Below the pieces are notes generated by a model. That model saw only the letters and a list, made by a program, of their open reading frames with translations. It had not been told where the DNA came from and searched no databases. Shown here one piece after another: positions 6,286-7,494 of a DNA stretch of 7,494 bases. The stretch comes from a bacterium (GTDB taxonomy: Bacteria; Elusimicrobiota; Elusimicrobia; Elusimicrobiales; UBA9959): NCBI GenBank assembly GCA_021845705.1, contig JAJZVJ010000107.1:1-7494 (forward strand), in the 5' to 3' direction. A program made the position numbers and the translations under genes. The first letter of the stretch is position 1, and each line of letters starts with the position of its first letter.

Positions 6286-6302
6286 CCGGCGATAGCCGCC
6301 GG
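6286..6302 (+). other. Intercistronic GC hairpin between prfB and tatD
   Basis: CCGGCG (6286-6291) pairs perfectly with CGCCGG (6297-6302) around ATAGC, starting two bases after the prfB stop. No T-run follows, so it is more likely an mRNA-stabilising or processing hairpin than a terminator, and prfB and tatD can be co-transcribed. Confidence 0.5.
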
Positions 6303-6319
6303 CCCGGGAAAGCAGGCAA

Positions 6320-7120
6320 ATGCTGATAGAGACGCATTCTCATCTGAACGACAAAGCTTTTAACGCCGACCGCAAAGAAGTTATTGAGCGGGCCGCGGGG
6401 CTTGGCGTTCTTAAGATAGTGGAAATAGCCTGCGCTCCCGGCGAGTGGGCGCAGGGAGAAGAACTTGCCGCGGCCTTCCCGGATAAAGTGCGCTGCGCTT
6501 TCGGGGCGCATCCGGAATACACAAAAACCCTTACCCCGGAGCTGATGTCGGCGCTTGACTCTTTCATGGCCAAACCCTGCGCGCTGGCGCTTGGCGAAGT
6601 GGGCCTGGATTACTGGTGGGACATGGGGACCAGGGAGGAGCAGCTGGCCCTGCTGGAAGCCCAGCTCCCGCTCTGCGCTAAATTCTCCAAGCCCGCTGTC
6701 TTCCACGCGCGCAACGGCAAAACGCCGCTGCAGAACGCGTACGCCGACCTGCTCGAAGCCCTTAAAAAATGGTCCTACCGGCCCGCCGGTAAGTTCCGGG
6801 GCGTCCTGCATTGCTTTTCAGGCAGCTGGGCCGACGCACGGGCGGGCCTGGACCTGGGGCTGCTCCTCGGGGTGAACGGAACTTTCACGTATAAGAAGAA
6901 CGAGGGCCTGCGCGAAACGGTGCGGAAAGCGGGGCTGGATAATATAGTGCTTGAGACCGACTGCCCGTACCTGCCGCCCCAGAGCGCCCGCGGCAAAAGG
7001 AACGACCCGTCTTTCATCCCGGAGATAGCCGCCATGGTGGCCACCCACCTGGGCACGGGCAACAGCCAGGTGGCCGACAAGACCACCGCCAACGCTTTCG
7101 AATTGTTCGGTCAGTTTTAA
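6320..7120 (+). CDS. tatD: TatD-family metal-dependent hydrolase / 3'-5' DNase
   Basis: A member of the amidohydrolase-fold TatD family, cytosolic metal-dependent nucleases linked to DNA repair and quality control; the true substrate cannot be read from sequence. The 266 residues match the family. Expected metal ligands are present: H6 and H8 in ETHSHL, E93 in LGEVGLDYWW (91-100), H129 in VFHAR, H164 in VLHCFSG (162-168) and D214 in LETDCPYLPP (211-220). FGAHPEY (61-67) is also typical. The start at 6320 puts the first HxH at the usual place; only a weak AGG sits 3 bases upstream. It follows prfB by 36 bases on the same strand and probably shares its transcript. An alternative name within the family would be ycfH/ycfM-like; TatD is used here in the family sense. 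Confidence 0.94.
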   Translation: MLIETHSHLNDKAFNADRKEVIERAAGLGVLKIVEIACAPGEWAQGEELAAAFPDKVRCAFGAHPEYTKTLTPELMSALDSFMAKPCALALGEVGLDYWWDMGTREEQLALLEAQLPLCAKFSKPAVFHARNGKTPLQNAYADLLEALKKWSYRPAGKFRGVLHCFSGSWADARAGLDLGLLLGVNGTFTYKKNEGLRETVRKAGLDNIVLETDCPYLPPQSARGKRNDPSFIPEIAAMVATHLGTGNSQVADKTTANAFELFGQF

Positions 7121-7223
7121 GAAAGTGGAATAGAGATCTTTAAACAGAAACGCAGAGTGTGATGGCGCTCGGGCGGCATACCGTGAGGACCGGAACGCAA
7201 AACGCGGGCTCGCACTGGCCTAT

Positions 7224-7261
7224 GGCCGTGCCGCATAAGGAGCTATGCTCGGCAGGCGGCC
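7224..7261 (+). ncRNA. Strong stem-loop, candidate element of a structured RNA
   Basis: All 14 bases 7224-7237 (GGCCGTGCCGCATA) can pair with 7244-7261, leaving only two 2-base bulges (7249-7250, 7255-7256). The loop is AGGAGC and contains a Shine-Dalgarno-like AGGAG. A shorter alternative hairpin, GCAC-GGCC at 7212-7220 with GGCC-GTGC at 7224-7231, uses the same left arm, so the two cannot form together. The strand is chosen because a T-run-bearing hairpin follows on the plus strand. I recognise no known RNA family; calling it an RNA is inference. Confidence 0.35.
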
Positions 7262-7276
7262 ACCGTGCTCGCCGCT

Positions 7277-7326
7277 GCCCGTCTCGGCCCTCGCGCTACA
7301 CAAGCTCGGGCCTCCGACAGGCTTTT
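7277..7326 (+). terminator. Probable rho-independent terminator downstream of tatD
   Basis: An imperfect GC-rich hairpin pairs GCC/GTC/GGCCC/GCT (from 7277) with AGC/GGGCC/GAC/GGC (to 7322) around ACACA, with short internal loops, and is directly followed by TTTT (7323-7326) then GTT. It lies 157 bases after the tatD stop, so it could end the prfB-tatD transcript or a separate small RNA. The T-run is short and the stem is interrupted, hence moderate confidence. Confidence 0.45.
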
Positions 7327-7448
7327 GTTAACCCTGCCCGCACGGTCTCCGCCCCGGTTTACCCCTTTATTTAATTTGCTGCTTGTTAAAAATAATGGAG
7401 GGGTGGCGAGGGGTTGCCCTGAAGCCGCTTTGGGGAGGGGGGCCCCAG

Positions 7449-7470
7449 AAAAGGTGCCAGCCTCCTTTTT
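7449..7470. terminator. Weak A/T-flanked hairpin, possible bidirectional terminator
   Basis: AAAAGG (7449-7454) pairs with CCTTTT (7464-7469) around a 9-base loop and is followed by one more T. The A-run/T-run symmetry would give a T-run on either strand. The stem has only two GC pairs, so termination would be weak alone. It follows a small TGGGG/CCCCA hairpin (7431-7447). Confidence 0.3.
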
Positions 7471-7494
7471 GTAACGTGTTGCGGGGAAGTCCAT

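Larger units (their letters stand above)
7121..7494. other. Non-coding region after tatD with RNA-like structure
   Basis: These 374 bases contain no convincing gene. Short open frames exist on both strands, but none has a recognisable motif or a ribosome site. The stretch holds two overlapping hairpins (7212-7231 and 7224-7261), a longer imperfect hairpin followed by TTTT (7277-7326), an AT-rich patch (about 7360-7396) and a G-rich segment with two further small hairpins (7431-7447 and 7449-7469). It may be the 3' region of the prfB-tatD transcript, a small RNA, or the leader of a gene beyond the right edge. Confidence 0.5.

Noticed and set aside
5609..6811. Open frame of 400 codons on the minus strand
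   Set aside because: It is antisense to prfB and tatD, which are unambiguous. The predicted protein has no family motifs and spans two genes and their gap.
7160..7330. Possible tRNA, SRP RNA, 6S RNA or c-di-GMP riboswitch
   Set aside because: No T-loop GTTCRANNC with matching acceptor arms, no SRP GGAAG/AGCAG tetraloop region, and no convincing match to the GEMM consensus despite an ACGCAAA string near 7195.
7159..7374. Plus-strand open frame of 71 codons after tatD
   Set aside because: It spans the strong hairpins and the probable terminator, has no Shine-Dalgarno and no recognisable motif.
7243..7494. Minus-strand open frame of 83 codons reaching the right edge
   Set aside because: Composition changes sharply across the AT-rich patch, no domain is recognisable and there is no start context. 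The tail of a gene from beyond the edge cannot be wholly excluded.
7395..7494. Plus-strand frame starting ATGGAGGGG and open to the edge
   Set aside because: Only 33 codons are visible, in a G-rich structured segment with no ribosome site and no recognisable motif; unsupported as a gene from this window.

Overview
The window is a compact, GC-rich stretch of bacterial chromosome dominated by core metabolism. Frequent ATA isoleucine codons in a GC-rich background, short or overlapping gene junctions and few strong Shine-Dalgarno sites would fit an uncultured candidate-phylum type bacterium. Elusimicrobiota is a low-confidence guess from style only; no marker gene here settles it. No phage, plasmid, CRISPR, tRNA or rRNA feature was seen.

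Left and centre (1-5103, minus strand): a tightly packed shikimate/chorismate operon. In transcription order it encodes a monofunctional chorismate mutase, shikimate dehydrogenase (aroE), chorismate synthase (aroC), shikimate kinase (aroK), 3-dehydroquinate synthase (aroB), type II 3-dehydroquinate dehydratase (aroQ) and the first 250 codons of EPSP synthase (aroA, cut by the left edge). aroC/aroK and aroB/aroQ overlap by 4 bases (GTGA and ATGA). Together these genes cover every step from DAHP to chorismate plus the first committed step towards phenylalanine and tyrosine. DAHP synthase is not in the window. The only sizeable gap in the operon, between aroQ and aroA, is filled by a roughly 125-140 bp nested inverted repeat that also supplies the aroQ stop codon.

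Middle (5104-5155): a 52-bp AT-rich divergent promoter region. On both strands a TANAAT-like -10 hexamer lies only 6-7 bases before the ATG, which suggests leaderless transcripts for both the aro operon and prfB.

Right (5156-7120, plus strand): prfB (peptide chain release factor 2, single reading frame without the programmed frameshift), then a tatD-family metal-dependent hydrolase/DNase, separated by 36 bases with a small GC hairpin.

Right end (7121-7494): no credible gene. It holds two mutually exclusive hairpins, a GC-rich hairpin followed by TTTT (probable terminator), an AT-rich patch and a second weak A/T-flanked hairpin. It may be a structured 3' region or a small RNA.

No clearly new multi-gene system is present. 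The items most worth a second look are the nested inverted repeat at aroQ/aroA, the apparently leaderless divergent promoter, the structured region after tatD, and substitutions at usually conserved positions of AroC.
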